Assembly: GCF_002954705.1 (NCBI RefSeq)
Contig: NZ_MSCO01000001.1
Location: 1,446,066 to 1,510,065, forward strand
DNA length: 64,000 bases
Source: Aliivibrio sifiae
Lineage (GTDB): Bacteria > Pseudomonadota > Gammaproteobacteria > Enterobacterales > Vibrionaceae
Direction of reading: 5' to 3'
Shown: piece by piece, positions 1 to 7,491 of the stretch
Position numbering within the stretch: the first letter of the stretch is position 1
Layout of the letters: every line of letters starts with the position of its first letter
Program-made: the position numbers and the translations under genes
Notes under the pieces: model-generated
What the model was told of the DNA's origin: nothing
What the model saw: only the letters and a program-made list of their open reading frames with translations
The model's database searches: none

Positions 1-102
1 AACTATTACTCTACTCGGACCATTAGCAATTATATAATTTAAAGATAATACTATTTATATAAATCCAGTAATTCCAATAAACTATAGAGTCAAATATAAA
101 CG

Positions 103-702
103 TTATTTAAACAATGAATTTAATTTATAACCAACAAGCAGTGAGATATCTTTTTGGTCTAAATCAGAGTGTAAATCAACCTCAGTATAGCGAATACCAA
201 TAAACCAATCTGTCATATTAAGGTCTGCCCCTACTCCATATTTAAAACCATACGATGTATCGTCCATTGATGGATCTGTTTTAAGCATTGAGTAGCCAAT
301 AAGACCATAAGCATCAAGATCAATAGATTCAGACAATTCAAATCTCTTTCCTAGTGGAATATTTGCTGATAATGCGTATTTCTCTTTAAGGCCAATTGAA
401 TCTTGAAGAGAGGAGTTTTGAATTATCTGACCTTCTAGTTCTCCACCAACAAAAAATGAATTTTCATAGATGTTTCTAGCGCCAAAGTACCCTTCAAATG
501 CATCACCCGTTTTATCTGATAACTCATGAGAGGAGTAACCAGCAGCAATATAGACATCTTGATATTTGTCATTAGTTTCTTGTGCAAATGTTGAAAATGA
601 ACACACGGTTACAAGTAAAGGAAGTATTTTATACACTGTTTTATTCCATAAAAAGATTTTATTTCGTAGTTTACTTATAAGTGAAAAATGAAGACATAGC
701 AT
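103..702 (-). CDS. Outer-membrane beta-barrel protein, porin-like
   Basis: The protein is 199 aa. A hydrophobic stretch ending in FSTFAQE (about residues 27-41) looks like a signal peptide cleaved near AQ-ET. The mature part has alternating short strands rich in Gly, Tyr and Asp (for example AAGYSSHEL, GYFGARN, FIGIRYTEVDL) and ends with LLVGYKLNSLFK, as in small 8-stranded outer-membrane barrels. The first 22 residues before the signal are unusual, so a downstream start (GTG near 637) is possible. No ligand or specific family can be named. It lies alone upstream of the cassette region, with no attC site seen beside it. Confidence 0.65.
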   Translation of the reverse strand: MLCLHFSLISKLRNKIFLWNKTVYKILPLLVTVCSFSTFAQETNDKYQDVYIAAGYSSHELSDKTGDAFEGYFGARNIYENSFFVGGELEGQIIQNSSLQDSIGLKEKYALSANIPLGKRFELSESIDLDAYGLIGYSMLKTDPSMDDTSYGFKYGVGADLNMTDWFIGIRYTEVDLHSDLDQKDISLLVGYKLNSLFK

Positions 703-799
703 ATCCTCATTAAGTCTTTTCTGGATATGCTAAATTAGGCATTTGAATTCGCCTGTATCTAATCACTTATACCATAAAGCGATTCCTGTTATCCCAATT

Positions 800-840
800 A
801 CCTGTGAACGGTTTTATGCGCTCACAGGGGGATTTTATCT
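800..840. other. Hairpin in a non-coding stretch
   Basis: CCTGTGA and TCACAGG pair around a 14-base loop. No T-run follows on either strand, so this is not a clear terminator. Nothing else was recognised between the outer-membrane gene and the frameshifted remnant at 900. Confidence 0.35.
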
Positions 841-899
841 GTAAGAAGGTACTGCCACGTGTAAATCAAACTTTATAACAGAGCCCTCATGTTTATTAG

Positions 900-1111
900 T
901 TAATAATACTTTACAAATAAAAGATCAGCATAACCATACTCATTCTTCGGTTCATGCGTATAAACCTTCTCGTATGTTACGGGTCTTAGGTCTCCTCTGA
1001 TGAAGCCTTTTTCTGTTCATGGACTTCAAAACCATAACTTACGAGCATGTCACCTAAATAATCGTTTTCTGGTTCTTTATCTTTCTCAAATTTCACCCTA
1101 AATACGTTCAT
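900..1111 (-). pseudogene. Frameshifted small gene remnant
   Basis: From an ATG at 1111 the frame reads MNVFRVKFEKDKEPEND and continues to a stop after 41 codons. Moving one base at the five-base A run (minus strand, 1008-1012) continues in protein-like sequence (GFIRGDLRPVTYEKVYTHEP) to a TAA at 900-902, giving about 70 aa. A sixth A in the run would join the two parts. The frame is also open upstream of 1111, toward about 1170, with plausible residues (RISKDNLIVFSIFPK), so the original start may be further up. I do not recognise the family. A single base deletion is the simplest reading; a sequencing error in the homopolymer is the alternative. Confidence 0.45.
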
Positions 1112-1167
1112 CGAATTAGACAATTTCGGAAAAATGGAAAAAACAATCAGATTATCTTTACTTATTC

Positions 1168-1449
1168 TTAGCTCCCTAAAAAAACAGGATAAAGAAAAAG
1201 TATAATAAATATAATTAGCATAAAACTAAATGATAATTCATCATTTGATTTTTTAAGATAGAAATCAAACAAAAAAATGATTGGAGCACTTAACATATAT
1301 ACCCATAAAGTAAGTTCCACATTCTTATTTATCCAAAAACTAAAACAACATAAAAAAAATAACGAAATACGATGTGGCCATGTATTTGTAGTTAATAATA
1401 TTAAGATAACAAATTCAGCAATAACAAAAAGAAAAGCTAATTGTGGCAT
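1168..1449 (-). CDS. Small hydrophobic membrane protein
   Basis: From the ATG at 1449 the product is 93 aa with three or four membrane-spanning segments (LAFLFVIAEFVILILL; RISLFFLCCFSFW; LWVYMLSAPIIFLFDFY; FMLIIFIILFLYPVF) and few charges. The start overlaps the end of the upstream secreted glycine-rich gene by 13 bases, and an AGGTGG sequence lies just before it, so the two are probably translationally coupled. No family was recognised. A small membrane protein coupled to a Gly-zipper secreted protein could be an immunity partner, but that is inference only. Confidence 0.5.
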   Translation of the reverse strand: MPQLAFLFVIAEFVILILLTTNTWPHRISLFFLCCFSFWINKNVELTLWVYMLSAPIIFLFDFYLKKSNDELSFSFMLIIFIILFLYPVFLGS

Positions 1450-2018
1450 GATGAACAACCACCTGAAGCAGATACTCCTAACCCACCGGCGGCAACAGTA
1501 CCAAAAACTCCAGCTCCCATAATAGGAGTTAATCCTCCACCAACTGCACCAGAAAAAGCGCCAATCGCTACCTCTCTAAAACCAGCATCAGGGTTACTTC
1601 CTACCACAGCCATTGCCCCAACAACAGCTCCGCCTCCAGCATAGATCACAGCAGGAGCGATCTTTAAAGTAACCTTCTTTTTATCCAAGTCTCGAGCAAC
1701 AATAAGCCCTTTTCCTTCCAAGCCAATAACGACACCTTTTGCATTATTAAGTGCAAACTTACCCGTAGTCGTTAAATATTCTTTTGGATATACAATGTAT
1801 GACGATTGCTTTAAATCTATACTTTCAATTTTAGCGGACGATAAGTTAATAAATACCGCCTTATCAACTTTTGTCTGCAAGCAGTACCCATCATTCGTGT
1901 CTAAACTATAGTACTTCCCTAATTTTAATATATTACAATCATTAATATTGTATGCATCAGCATATGATTGTGGAGCCATTGTTGCCAAACAAAACACTGC
2001 GATCGTTCTAATTTTCAT
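1437..2018 (-). CDS. Secreted protein with glycine-rich hydrophobic tail
   Basis: The start is placed at the ATG at 2018, because AAGGA lies 8 bases upstream and the product then begins with a signal peptide (MKIRTIAVFCLATMAPQSYA, cleaved before DAYN). This gives 193 aa. Residues about 20-110 are a soluble part with conserved-looking beta strands. From about 118 the protein is a Gly/Ala-rich hydrophobic stretch with many GxxxG steps (AGGGAVVGAMAVVG, GAFSGAVGGG), ending CSSCHN. Such glycine zippers occur in membrane-inserting peptides and in surface lipoproteins. The downstream membrane gene overlaps it. No function is assigned. Confidence 0.55.
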   Translation of the reverse strand: MKIRTIAVFCLATMAPQSYADAYNINDCNILKLGKYYSLDTNDGYCLQTKVDKAVFINLSSAKIESIDLKQSSYIVYPKEYLTTTGKFALNNAKGVVIGLEGKGLIVARDLDKKKVTLKIAPAVIYAGGGAVVGAMAVVGSNPDAGFREVAIGAFSGAVGGGLTPIMGAGVFGTVAAGGLGVSASGGCSSCHN

Positions 2019-2104
2019 CCTAGCCATCCTTCTTATTATAAAATTAACAGAACAATAACACTGAATGATAACTATTACCAATAGTTAGTATGTTTTTAAT
2101 GCCC

Positions 2105-2166
2105 ACAGTAATTCGTTACACACAAAAAACCGAGCGTTGATAATCCGTCTTAAACACTGTTATACG
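2105..2166 (-). repeat. attC-like site, degenerate
   Basis: On the minus strand it begins TATAACAGTGTTTAAGACGG and continues to CAACGC, matching the R''/L'' half of Vibrio attC sites (compare 8212-8337). It overlaps the stop codon of the nucleotidyltransferase remnant, as attC sites do downstream of cassette genes. The other half is poorly preserved. Confidence 0.5.
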
Positions 2167-2777
2167 TTTATGACAAATGCAGCCAATCTCTTCAATTTTT
2201 CAATATTTTGCGGTTCTTCATATACCTCTGAAAATAGTTCAAATGCAGCCTCATTATTGACTTTAAGCCATGAAAAACTTTGTTTGGCCCCAAGATACCA
2301 AAGTCCACGTAAGGTGAAGTACGCTTGTAAAAGATCAGATTGAAGCCACGCTTTTTTATAGTTGCCCTCAAGTCCACCTTTACATACTTGCTTTAAGATT
2401 TTTTGCCTTAATTCGATAAAATTCGCTTTATCTAAATCACTTAATGGTAGCGGGCCTTTTTGATATTCTTTCTCGACTTCACAAACTAACGTTTGACAAA
2501 GACCGCGTTTATCTATAACACAGTGCGCTTTATGCAATTTTATAAACTCAACAGCCTCATTCATCAACTCCGTTGGATATACCCAAGCGTCAATAAATAC
2601 ACCATGATGACTTCTCGTATGTTCGAACATTTCCGAGCCATCAACAAAACATGCAAGATCCACATCACTTTCAGCCGAGGCATCTCCTCTAGCTCATGAG
2701 CCATAAACGATTACAGTATGAGGATTATACTTTTCAACTATCTCATTTACCGCAAACTTTGTCGCCTTATCCATCAT
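2160..2777 (-). pseudogene. Nucleotidyltransferase with in-frame stop in catalytic motif
   Basis: Read from the ATG at 2777 (AGAGG nine bases upstream) the frame gives 205 codons. Residues 22-45 read VIVYGS-stop-ARGDASAESDVDLACF, which is the Pol-beta/MNT nucleotidyltransferase signature GSxARGxxxxxSDxDL. The stop (TGA, 2694-2696, codon 28) sits where Arg is usual; one C-to-T change from CGA explains it. The rest is intact to the TAA at 2160 and contains a helical C-terminal half like that of small aminoglycoside or antitoxin-type nucleotidyltransferases. A GTG at 2663 could give a shorter product without the GS motif, which would be inactive. Its attC-like site overlaps the stop, so this is a dead integron cassette. 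Confidence 0.75.
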
Positions 2778-3005
2778 CAAATCAAGCCTCTGAGCTTTGA
2801 TATTTACGTCGAAATTACGACTTTCCACGTCTACTTCTATGCAATAGAACTTACAGTAGCAAAGCCAGAAAAAGAATCGTTAATTATTGCCACTAATAAA
2901 TGTATTGAGCTTTACTTAGAGCTTAGAGAAAATGAACAAATAGAAAGAAACATACAAGCACAAGAAATGTGCATTACCTACTTAAAGCAAGAAACTCAAG
3001 GGTAA
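2718..3005 (+). CDS. Possible truncated plus-strand gene, unknown
   Basis: The frame is open from 2718, but the first 25 codons are antisense to the nucleotidyltransferase and do not look coding. From about 2796 the product is protein-like (FDIYVEITTF, AIELTVAKPEKESL, YLELRENEQIER) and ends at 3005, followed 10 bases later by a terminator hairpin. No ATG with a ribosome binding site is visible near 2790, so the gene may have lost its 5' end when the neighbouring cassette was inserted. Family unknown. Confidence 0.35.
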   Translation: MRIILFNYLIYRKLCRLIHHQIKPLSFDIYVEITTFHVYFYAIELTVAKPEKESLIIATNKCIELYLELRENEQIERNIQAQEMCITYLKQETQG

Positions 3006-3015
3006 TGTGATATTT

Positions 3016-3041
3016 AGGGGATTGAGATATATCCCCTTTTC
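3016..3041 (+). terminator. Rho-independent terminator
   Basis: GGGGAT and ATATCCCC form a stem and are followed by TTTTC on the plus strand. It directly follows the stop at 3005, which supports that open frame being transcribed. Confidence 0.6.
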
Positions 3042-3057
3042 GTTGGTGAAAATTTGG

Positions 3058-3085
3058 TATAACGCCGCAATCACACGTTTACTGC
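3058..3085 (-). repeat. attC half-site
   Basis: TATAACGCCGCAATCACACG matches the GCGGCGTTATA end (R'/L') of the attC sites at 7100 and 8212. The matching R'' half toward 3110 is not clear, so the site seems truncated or diverged. Confidence 0.5.
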
Positions 3086-3094
3086 GACATAGAC

Positions 3095-3559
3095 TTAACT
3101 GAGTTTCTCCATCACGTAATTAACAAGCTTTTCACCACGAACTTCAATAGTTTGCTCATTAACCACGGTAAAACCAAAATGCTCATAAAATGGTTTGGCT
3201 GTAATACTAACTTCAGAATAAAAACGAGTAATGTTTAGATCTTTTCCTTGGGACATTACGTGATCCATTAAAGCACGACCTACACCTTTACCTTGATATT
3301 CATGATGGCAAAAGAAATGATCTATTAGGCCACTACTTTGCAAATCCGTATATCCAACAATTACACCATTAATTTCTGCGACAAATGGGTTTATCGTTCT
3401 CAATTTTGTTTTCCAAACTGAAAAATCAAATGATTCTGGAGCCCATGCTTCAACTTGTGATTGAGAATAGTCACGAGAGTTGATAATTCGGATTGTATTA
3501 AAAAAGATGTGCCAGAGAGCTTCCGCATCATTTTCAGTGTAATGTCTTATTAAAACCAT
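3095..3559 (-). CDS. GNAT family N-acetyltransferase
   Basis: The 154-aa product is a single GNAT domain of typical length. The acetyl-CoA binding loop is HHEYQGKGVGRALM (about 85-98, Q/RxxGxG/A type) and a late FYEHFGF (about 124-130) carries the usual Tyr region. The N-terminal IRHYTENDAEAL is the common first strand and helix. These proteins are frequent cassette cargo; the substrate is unknown. It is read in the main cassette direction, with an attC half-site just past its stop. Confidence 0.85.
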   Translation of the reverse strand: MVLIRHYTENDAEALWHIFFNTIRIINSRDYSQSQVEAWAPESFDFSVWKTKLRTINPFVAEINGVIVGYTDLQSSGLIDHFFCHHEYQGKGVGRALMDHVMSQGKDLNITRFYSEVSITAKPFYEHFGFTVVNEQTIEVRGEKLVNYVMEKLS

Positions 3560-3733
3560 AGAACCTCTCTTGCAATGATTTGGTTGATTCTAAGTCCTTT
3601 GCACCAAACTCTACATAATTTATGTTTTTCATGCTGATTCATTTCGTACCCCTTTTTGATTTCCCCGAGCGTGGTAAGTTGTGTTAATGCATTTGCTAAC
3701 TGCGTGCCAAAGTGACACAGAATGGAGATTATT

Positions 3734-4006
3734 ATGGCTACTGCATTACCTCGTATTACAGCACGTGTAGATATTGAGACACAAGAACTACTGTCTCAAG
3801 CTGCGGCTATTGCCGGTATGTCTAGCATTAACTCATTTGTGCTTAGTGCGGCTGTAGAAAAAGCAAAAACTATTATGGAACGTGAACGTGCCTTACAACT
3901 AAGTCAGCAAGATGCTATGAGTTTAATGACTGCGTTAGACCAACCAGCTAAACCAAACAGCAAATTACAAAAAGCCGCTTCACGTTACATGGATAAAACT
4001 CAATAA
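3734..4006 (+). CDS. DUF1778 antitoxin (TacA type)
   Basis: The start is set at the ATG at 3734 because GGAG (3724-3727) is six bases upstream; an ATG at 3722 lies over that ribosome binding site. The product (90 aa) begins MATALPRITARVD with a ribbon-helix-helix N-terminus (about 5-50) and a C-terminal tail ending SRYMDKTQ, as in DUF1778 antitoxins that wrap around a GNAT toxin. It ends with TAATG, overlapping the toxin start by one base. Members of the family repress their own promoter. It lies opposite to the main cassette direction, which is common for toxin-antitoxin cassettes with their own promoter. Confidence 0.88.
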   Translation: MATALPRITARVDIETQELLSQAAAIAGMSSINSFVLSAAVEKAKTIMERERALQLSQQDAMSLMTALDQPAKPNSKLQKAASRYMDKTQ

Positions 4007-4509
4007 TGAATACGGTCCAATTAGAAAAAACTAAACATGACCGAAATCGTTTTGATTGTGGTATTACCCCACTCAATAATTACTTAAAAGTTATGGCAAG
4101 CCAACAAGCTAAGAAAGACAATACTCGTACCTTTGTTCTTGAAGATAAACAATGTCCTGAGCACATTATTGGTTATTACACATTAACAATGATACCCATT
4201 GATATTCAGGATTTACCTCCTAAATTACAAAAGAAACATCACAGTGTAACTTCTGGTGGTTTGATTGCTCGCTTAGCCGTTGACCATAGATACAAAGGTC
4301 AAGGTTTCGGTGAATGGCTTTTGATTGATGCGCTTAGAAAACTATTAATGGCAAGTAAAACAGTCGCCTTCCCTGTTGTCATAGTTGACGCAAAAGATGG
4401 CGCTGAGTATTTCTATGAAAAATACGGATTTACCGCATTCAAAGACGCTGATAACAAACTGTTTATTACAATTGCAGACATTAGAGCCAGTATCGGTGAA
4501 TTAATTTAA
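4006..4509 (+). CDS. GNAT toxin of TacAT pair
   Basis: The 167-aa product pairs with the DUF1778 antitoxin upstream and overlaps it by one base. It has the family pattern: HDRNRFDCG near the N-terminus (11-19), SGGLIARLAVD (83-93), the acetyl-CoA loop RYKGQGFGEWLL (95-106) and the catalytic Tyr in YEKYGF (Tyr 140). Known members of this family acetylate the amino group of charged tRNAs and stop translation. The acceptor tRNA here cannot be told from sequence. Confidence 0.88.
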   Translation: MNTVQLEKTKHDRNRFDCGITPLNNYLKVMASQQAKKDNTRTFVLEDKQCPEHIIGYYTLTMIPIDIQDLPPKLQKKHHSVTSGGLIARLAVDHRYKGQGFGEWLLIDALRKLLMASKTVAFPVVIVDAKDGAEYFYEKYGFTAFKDADNKLFITIADIRASIGELI

Positions 4510-4641
4510 ACCGAGAACCAGTTAACGAGACTGTAGGATTTCTCCCTCGCCCATTCTCAACCAAGATCCTATCCACATTTCATCATAATAGAAGATTGAA
4601 TACACCAATATGCAATCTCCCTGAACTTCGAAGTATTAGTA
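4510..4641. other. Non-coding spacer after toxin gene
   Basis: No open frame of useful length. It contains GTTAAC near 4527, which might be a diverged attC core, but no convincing inverted repeats were seen. Confidence 0.3.
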
Positions 4642-4684
4642 ATAAAAAAGTCTCAGCTTGAGGGGAAACTCCAAAACTGAGTTA
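4642..4684 (-). terminator. Terminator-like hairpin for the epimerase gene
   Basis: On the minus strand CTCAG...TTGGAG pairs with CTCAAGCTGAG and is followed by ACTTTTTTATT. It lies about 20 bases past the stop at 4704. Confidence 0.5.
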
Positions 4685-4712
4685 TTGACAGAATAGTCGT
4701 TTGTTAGCTGCG
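4685..4712 (-). repeat. attC-like left half
   Basis: Minus strand GCTAACAAACGACTATTCTGTC overlaps the stop of the epimerase gene and resembles the R''/L'' part (xYTAACAAA) of the other sites. The second half is not identifiable. Confidence 0.4.
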
Positions 4713-5585
4713 TTTCAAAATTGGTAATACTTCTGCTGTTTCAGTATCTAGCATTTCCAAAACACTTTCAAAACCATGTATAGGTAACCAGCCTAATTTC
4801 TCACGTGCGGACGATGAATCATATACGCGATCTAAGCTTTGAGGTAACTGCCAATTTCTTTGTTTAAATGCTAGTGCGATTTCAGGGCACTTACGTTTGA
4901 TGACAGCTTCGGCATCAGTATATAGAGCTTCGCAATCAGAAAGATGAAAAGGTGTTGCCCCTGAGATTATAAAACGATTAAAACCGCTTAGCCGTTTTTC
5001 CACTGCACATAAATGAGCATTTGCTACATCGCGAGCATCAATACCACGAGTCAAACGAAATACTGCCATTAAATCCGCAGGCTCAGGAAAGCATCTCGAC
5101 ATTTGGAGCACAGTCACTGGAAACTGAAACAGATTTGAAATTTCTTCTAGCTTAGTCTCAGCCGCAATTTTACTTTTATGATAAATCGACTTGGGTTGCG
5201 GGATAACTTCCTCATCAACCCAACCTGCAATACTTTTAGGAGTCGAAGCATAGCCGTATAACGCTGTTGTACTGGTAAAAATAAAGTGCTTAATACCTGC
5301 TTTTACACCAGCCAAAGCCAGTTTTTCAGTCGCGTCTACGTTGATAGATTGAAACTCTGAATCAGGTACTAATCCAACATGAGGGGCATGAAGAGCCGCT
5401 GTATGAATGATGACATCGATATTTTCCAGAACCCCATCCATCATAGCACTATCACGAATATCACCGACGTAATCAGCTGTTGAGCAAGGCGTTTTATCAA
5501 TGCCTACTACGTCATGTGTTCGCATTAATTTAATATAGATTGCACGCCCAACTCTACCCGCAGAGCCTGTTACCAAGATTCTCAT
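4704..5585 (-). CDS. NAD-dependent epimerase/dehydratase (extended SDR)
   Basis: The 293-aa product has the Rossmann motif TGSAGRVGRAIY (6-17), the acidic residue after strand 2 (GIDKT), DVIIHTAAL, STTALYG and the catalytic YHKSK (about 138-142) of extended short-chain dehydrogenases. Length fits sugar-nucleotide epimerase relatives. The substrate is unknown. It is in cassette orientation with a clear attC site upstream belonging to the next cassette (5620-5703). Confidence 0.85.
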   Translation of the reverse strand: MRILVTGSAGRVGRAIYIKLMRTHDVVGIDKTPCSTADYVGDIRDSAMMDGVLENIDVIIHTAALHAPHVGLVPDSEFQSINVDATEKLALAGVKAGIKHFIFTSTTALYGYASTPKSIAGWVDEEVIPQPKSIYHKSKIAAETKLEEISNLFQFPVTVLQMSRCFPEPADLMAVFRLTRGIDARDVANAHLCAVEKRLSGFNRFIISGATPFHLSDCEALYTDAEAVIKRKCPEIALAFKQRNWQLPQSLDRVYDSSSAREKLGWLPIHGFESVLEMLDTETAEVLPILKRS

Positions 5586-5619
5586 TTACGACACCTTACT
5601 AATTGTTGACCTCAAAGCA

Positions 5620-5703
5620 GCTAACGCCACGTTAAACACAAAACCCAACGATAGAATGAAAAAAGCCATGCGTTGAAAATCTGTCTTAACGCATTAGTTA
5701 TAA
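5620..5703 (-). repeat. attC site
   Basis: Minus strand begins TTATAACTAATGCGTTAAGAC, contains CAACGCATGGC, and ends TTTAACGTGGCGTTAGCTG. The two ends are complementary in the way of Vibrio attC sites (TAACTAATGCGTTAA against TTAACGTGGCGTTA). It follows the GNAT gene at 5711. Confidence 0.75.
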
Positions 5704-5710
5704 TTTGTGG

Positions 5711-6241
5711 TTAAGACAACACACATTCGTAGAAAGTGACGCCATTGCCACCCTCTTGAGTTGCAACAAAACCAACTTTTTCAAGTAACTTTTCCGAAAC
5801 TACATTTCCAATATCTACACCACCAATAAGTTTTTCTACTAATTGGTTATCACGACAGCTTTTAAGTAAACCAAATAATAACTCACTACCGTAACCTTGA
5901 TGCCAACTAGGTTCAGCTAATAGATAACCTAAATGAGCTGTAGCATTATCTGATTCATAAAGGAAAACGAAACCAATAATCGGATCAAAACCTTTACGTT
6001 TAACTGAAAACAAATGGCTTTCTGATACCATTTTCAAAAGCCAAACTTCAGCATCTGATTCAGTATTAATATCATGAAAATATGGAGGTAATGCTCCAAC
6101 AACCGAGGGAGAAAGTAAGCTAACAATTTCAGACAATAACTGTGACTTCAACAATCCTGACGCCAAATAAGAGTCAACATTTTCAACCTCAAGTCTCGTT
6201 GTCGTAAATGCTATAGATTTCAACTTTGAATTACTAATCAT
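5711..6241 (-). CDS. GNAT acetyltransferase, RimJ/RimL type
   Basis: The 176-aa product has LKSIAFTTTRLEVENV at the N-terminus, FLYESDNATAHLGYLLAEPSWHQGYGSELL with the acetyl-CoA loop (about 115-125), and the final SEKLLEKVGFVATQEG, all typical of RimJ/RimL-like N-acetyltransferases. Substrate unknown. Cassette gene with its attC at 5620-5703. Confidence 0.82.
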   Translation of the reverse strand: MISNSKLKSIAFTTTRLEVENVDSYLASGLLKSQLLSEIVSLLSPSVVGALPPYFHDINTESDAEVWLLKMVSESHLFSVKRKGFDPIIGFVFLYESDNATAHLGYLLAEPSWHQGYGSELLFGLLKSCRDNQLVEKLIGGVDIGNVVSEKLLEKVGFVATQEGGNGVTFYECVLS

Positions 6242-6257
6242 ATTGTTACCTTAAAAA

Positions 6258-6366
6258 ATTATAACGCACTGAAGACCTTGAACTATTATCTCTTGCCGCA
6301 GAACGAGAGAATGAAGAAACGATTTCGGTAAACATCCATGACTTATAAGTTAGATTTCAAAAAGAG
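6258..6366. other. Outer part of a long attC-like region
   Basis: Begins at TATAACGCACTG (an R'-type end) and runs to the 91-base block at 6367. No open frame was seen. Together with that block it would form a roughly 200-base attC-like region behind the RelE/ParE toxin gene. Confidence 0.35.
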
Positions 6367-6457
6367 CGCACAATTTACTATAAAGAAGTGGCTACGGGCT
6401 TGTTCTACACCCGGGATTTAACGCTGACTGCGCAGCGCTTAATCCTTATTTGTTATA
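6367..6457 (-). repeat. 91-base duplicated attC-like block, copy 1
   Basis: Nearly identical to 7401-7491: three mismatches by eye over 91 bases. On the minus strand it starts TATAACAAATAAGGATTAAG and contains GCGCTGCGCAG and CCCGGG. In both copies it begins immediately behind a toxin-antitoxin operon. Confidence 0.8.
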
Positions 6458-6460
6458 ATT

Positions 6461-6748
6461 TTATATATCAGCCATAGTCAGCAATTGACTACAGTTACGA
6501 ACCGTTAAAATATTTATGCTTAACGTTACGCTATAAATAATGCGGTAATTACCAAAAATGATTTCACGATAATTCGCTTTATTCAGCTCAGGGACAAGAC
6601 GACCCAACTCTGGAAATGAACCTAAATTCTCAGCTTTATCGAATACATCGTTAACCCATTTTTCTGCCGCTGATGGATTGTCTAATGCTATGTATTCTGC
6701 TGTCTGCCCTATTTTGTCTAAAGCAAGCGGCGACCAAATAACATTCAT
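6461..6748 (-). CDS. RelE/ParE-family toxin
   Basis: The 95-aa product has the family layout: WSPLALDKIGQTAEYIA, DNPSAAEKWVNDVF, FPELGRLVPEL and a C-terminal YREIIFGNYRIIYSV strand pair. The ATG overlaps the antitoxin stop (ATGA at 6748). RelE members cut ribosome-bound mRNA and ParE members poison gyrase; the FPELGR motif and the late R-I-I-Y pattern favour the ParE side, but the target is not proven. It follows a Phd/YefM antitoxin, a mixed pairing that is common. Confidence 0.85.
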   Translation of the reverse strand: MNVIWSPLALDKIGQTAEYIALDNPSAAEKWVNDVFDKAENLGSFPELGRLVPELNKANYREIIFGNYRIIYSVTLSINILTVRNCSQLLTMADI

Positions 6749-7026
6749 TAACGTAAGCGCCCTAAGATTTTAGAACGAGCATCGTCATTTGATAAACCTA
6801 AACCACTAGCGATTTGTGCTTCAGCTTGTTGCACCTCTTCCAGTAACTCTATTTTTTCTTGCATAGCTTCATACTCAGCAACGTCTAAAACAACAGCGAC
6901 GCCTTTACCACGCTGAGTGATAACTAAAGGTCTACGAGTTTCGTTAATTTGACGAATAAACGACGCTACGCCAGCTCTAAATTCTGAAAGTGGTTGAATA
7001 TCTTGGTCCAATCTTAGTCGAGTCAT
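6748..7026 (-). CDS. Phd/YefM-family antitoxin
   Basis: The 92-aa product has an N-terminal DNA-binding fold of the Phd/YefM type (PLSEFRAGVASFIRQI, RPLVITQRGKGVAVVLDVAEYEAM, residues about 12-56) and a charged C-terminal helix (57-92) that would bind the toxin. A strong promoter with an overlapping palindrome is directly upstream (7039-7088), consistent with autoregulation. Confidence 0.85.
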   Translation of the reverse strand: MTRLRLDQDIQPLSEFRAGVASFIRQINETRRPLVITQRGKGVAVVLDVAEYEAMQEKIELLEEVQQAEAQIASGLGLSNDDARSKILGRLR

Positions 7027-7038
7027 AATAGCACCTTA

Positions 7039-7088
7039 ATTGTACTTAATTTTGTACCAATTATAGTGCAAGTATAAATATTCAGCAA
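7039..7088 (-). promoter_or_regulatory. Promoter and operator of Phd/RelE-type operon
   Basis: Minus strand TTGCTG (7083-7088), a 17-base spacer and TATAAT (7060-7065) make a near-consensus sigma-70 promoter. TTGGTAC and GTACAA lie as inverted repeats around the expected transcription start (about 7039-7058), a likely antitoxin operator. Confidence 0.65.
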
Positions 7089-7096
7089 TACTAAGA

Positions 7097-7400
7097 AAAA
7101 TTATAACGCCGCAATAACACGTGCGAACGCCTTAATTACCAAGCCAATTATACTCTAAACCACGAATGCCGAGTGTAATAGTATCGTGTTGATTGCTTTG
7201 TTGAACGAAGCCGCTTCGCGGCAAAGATAGCCGAAAGGCAAACATAATAAGGATAATGGCTGAGGTTAAACCAGAGGAGAAACAACATATAAGACGATTT
7301 TAAAAATAGCTAACCCATTGATAAAATTACCATCGTAATCTTATCTTGGCCTCACTCACCTTGAAAAAAGACTCAAGGCGATATGCCCACCAAACTAGAT
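7097..7400. other. Non-coding gap inside a long attC-like region
   Basis: Starts with TTATAACGCCGCAATAACACG, a standard attC R'/L' end. It then holds about 300 bases with no convincing gene: a GCCGCTTCGCGGC hairpin near 7210-7222, next to TTGCTTTGTTGAACGAAGCC, which resembles the ends of some insertion sequences but cannot be assigned. The region ends in the 91-base block at 7401. Confidence 0.45.
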
Positions 7401-7491
7401 CGCACAATTTACTATAAAGAAGTGGCTACGGGCTTGTTCAACACCCGGGATTTAACGCTGGCTGCGCAGCGCTTGATCCTTATTTGTTATA
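7401..7491 (-). repeat. 91-base duplicated attC-like block, copy 2
   Basis: Second copy of 6367-6457, with three mismatches. It overlaps the last codons of the HigA-2 gene and starts TATAACAAATAAGGATCAAG on the minus strand. Confidence 0.8.

Noticed and set aside
1277-1644. Plus-strand open frames (81 and 67 aa) opposite the membrane and glycine-rich genes
   Set aside because: They are antisense to better genes, with Pro-rich translations that mirror Gly-rich codons and no ribosome binding site.
2694-2696. TGA in the nucleotidyltransferase as a selenocysteine codon
   Set aside because: The position is normally Arg, and no SECIS-like hairpin is seen after it. A CGA-to-TGA change is simpler.
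6461-7026. Naming the second toxin-antitoxin pair relBE or parDE
   Set aside because: The antitoxin is Phd/YefM-like and the toxin RelE/ParE-like, so neither symbol is safe.
7200-7260. Insertion-sequence end (TTGCTTTGTTGAACGAAGCC)
   Set aside because: Only one end is visible, no transposase or target duplication was found, and the hairpin could belong to the attC-like region.
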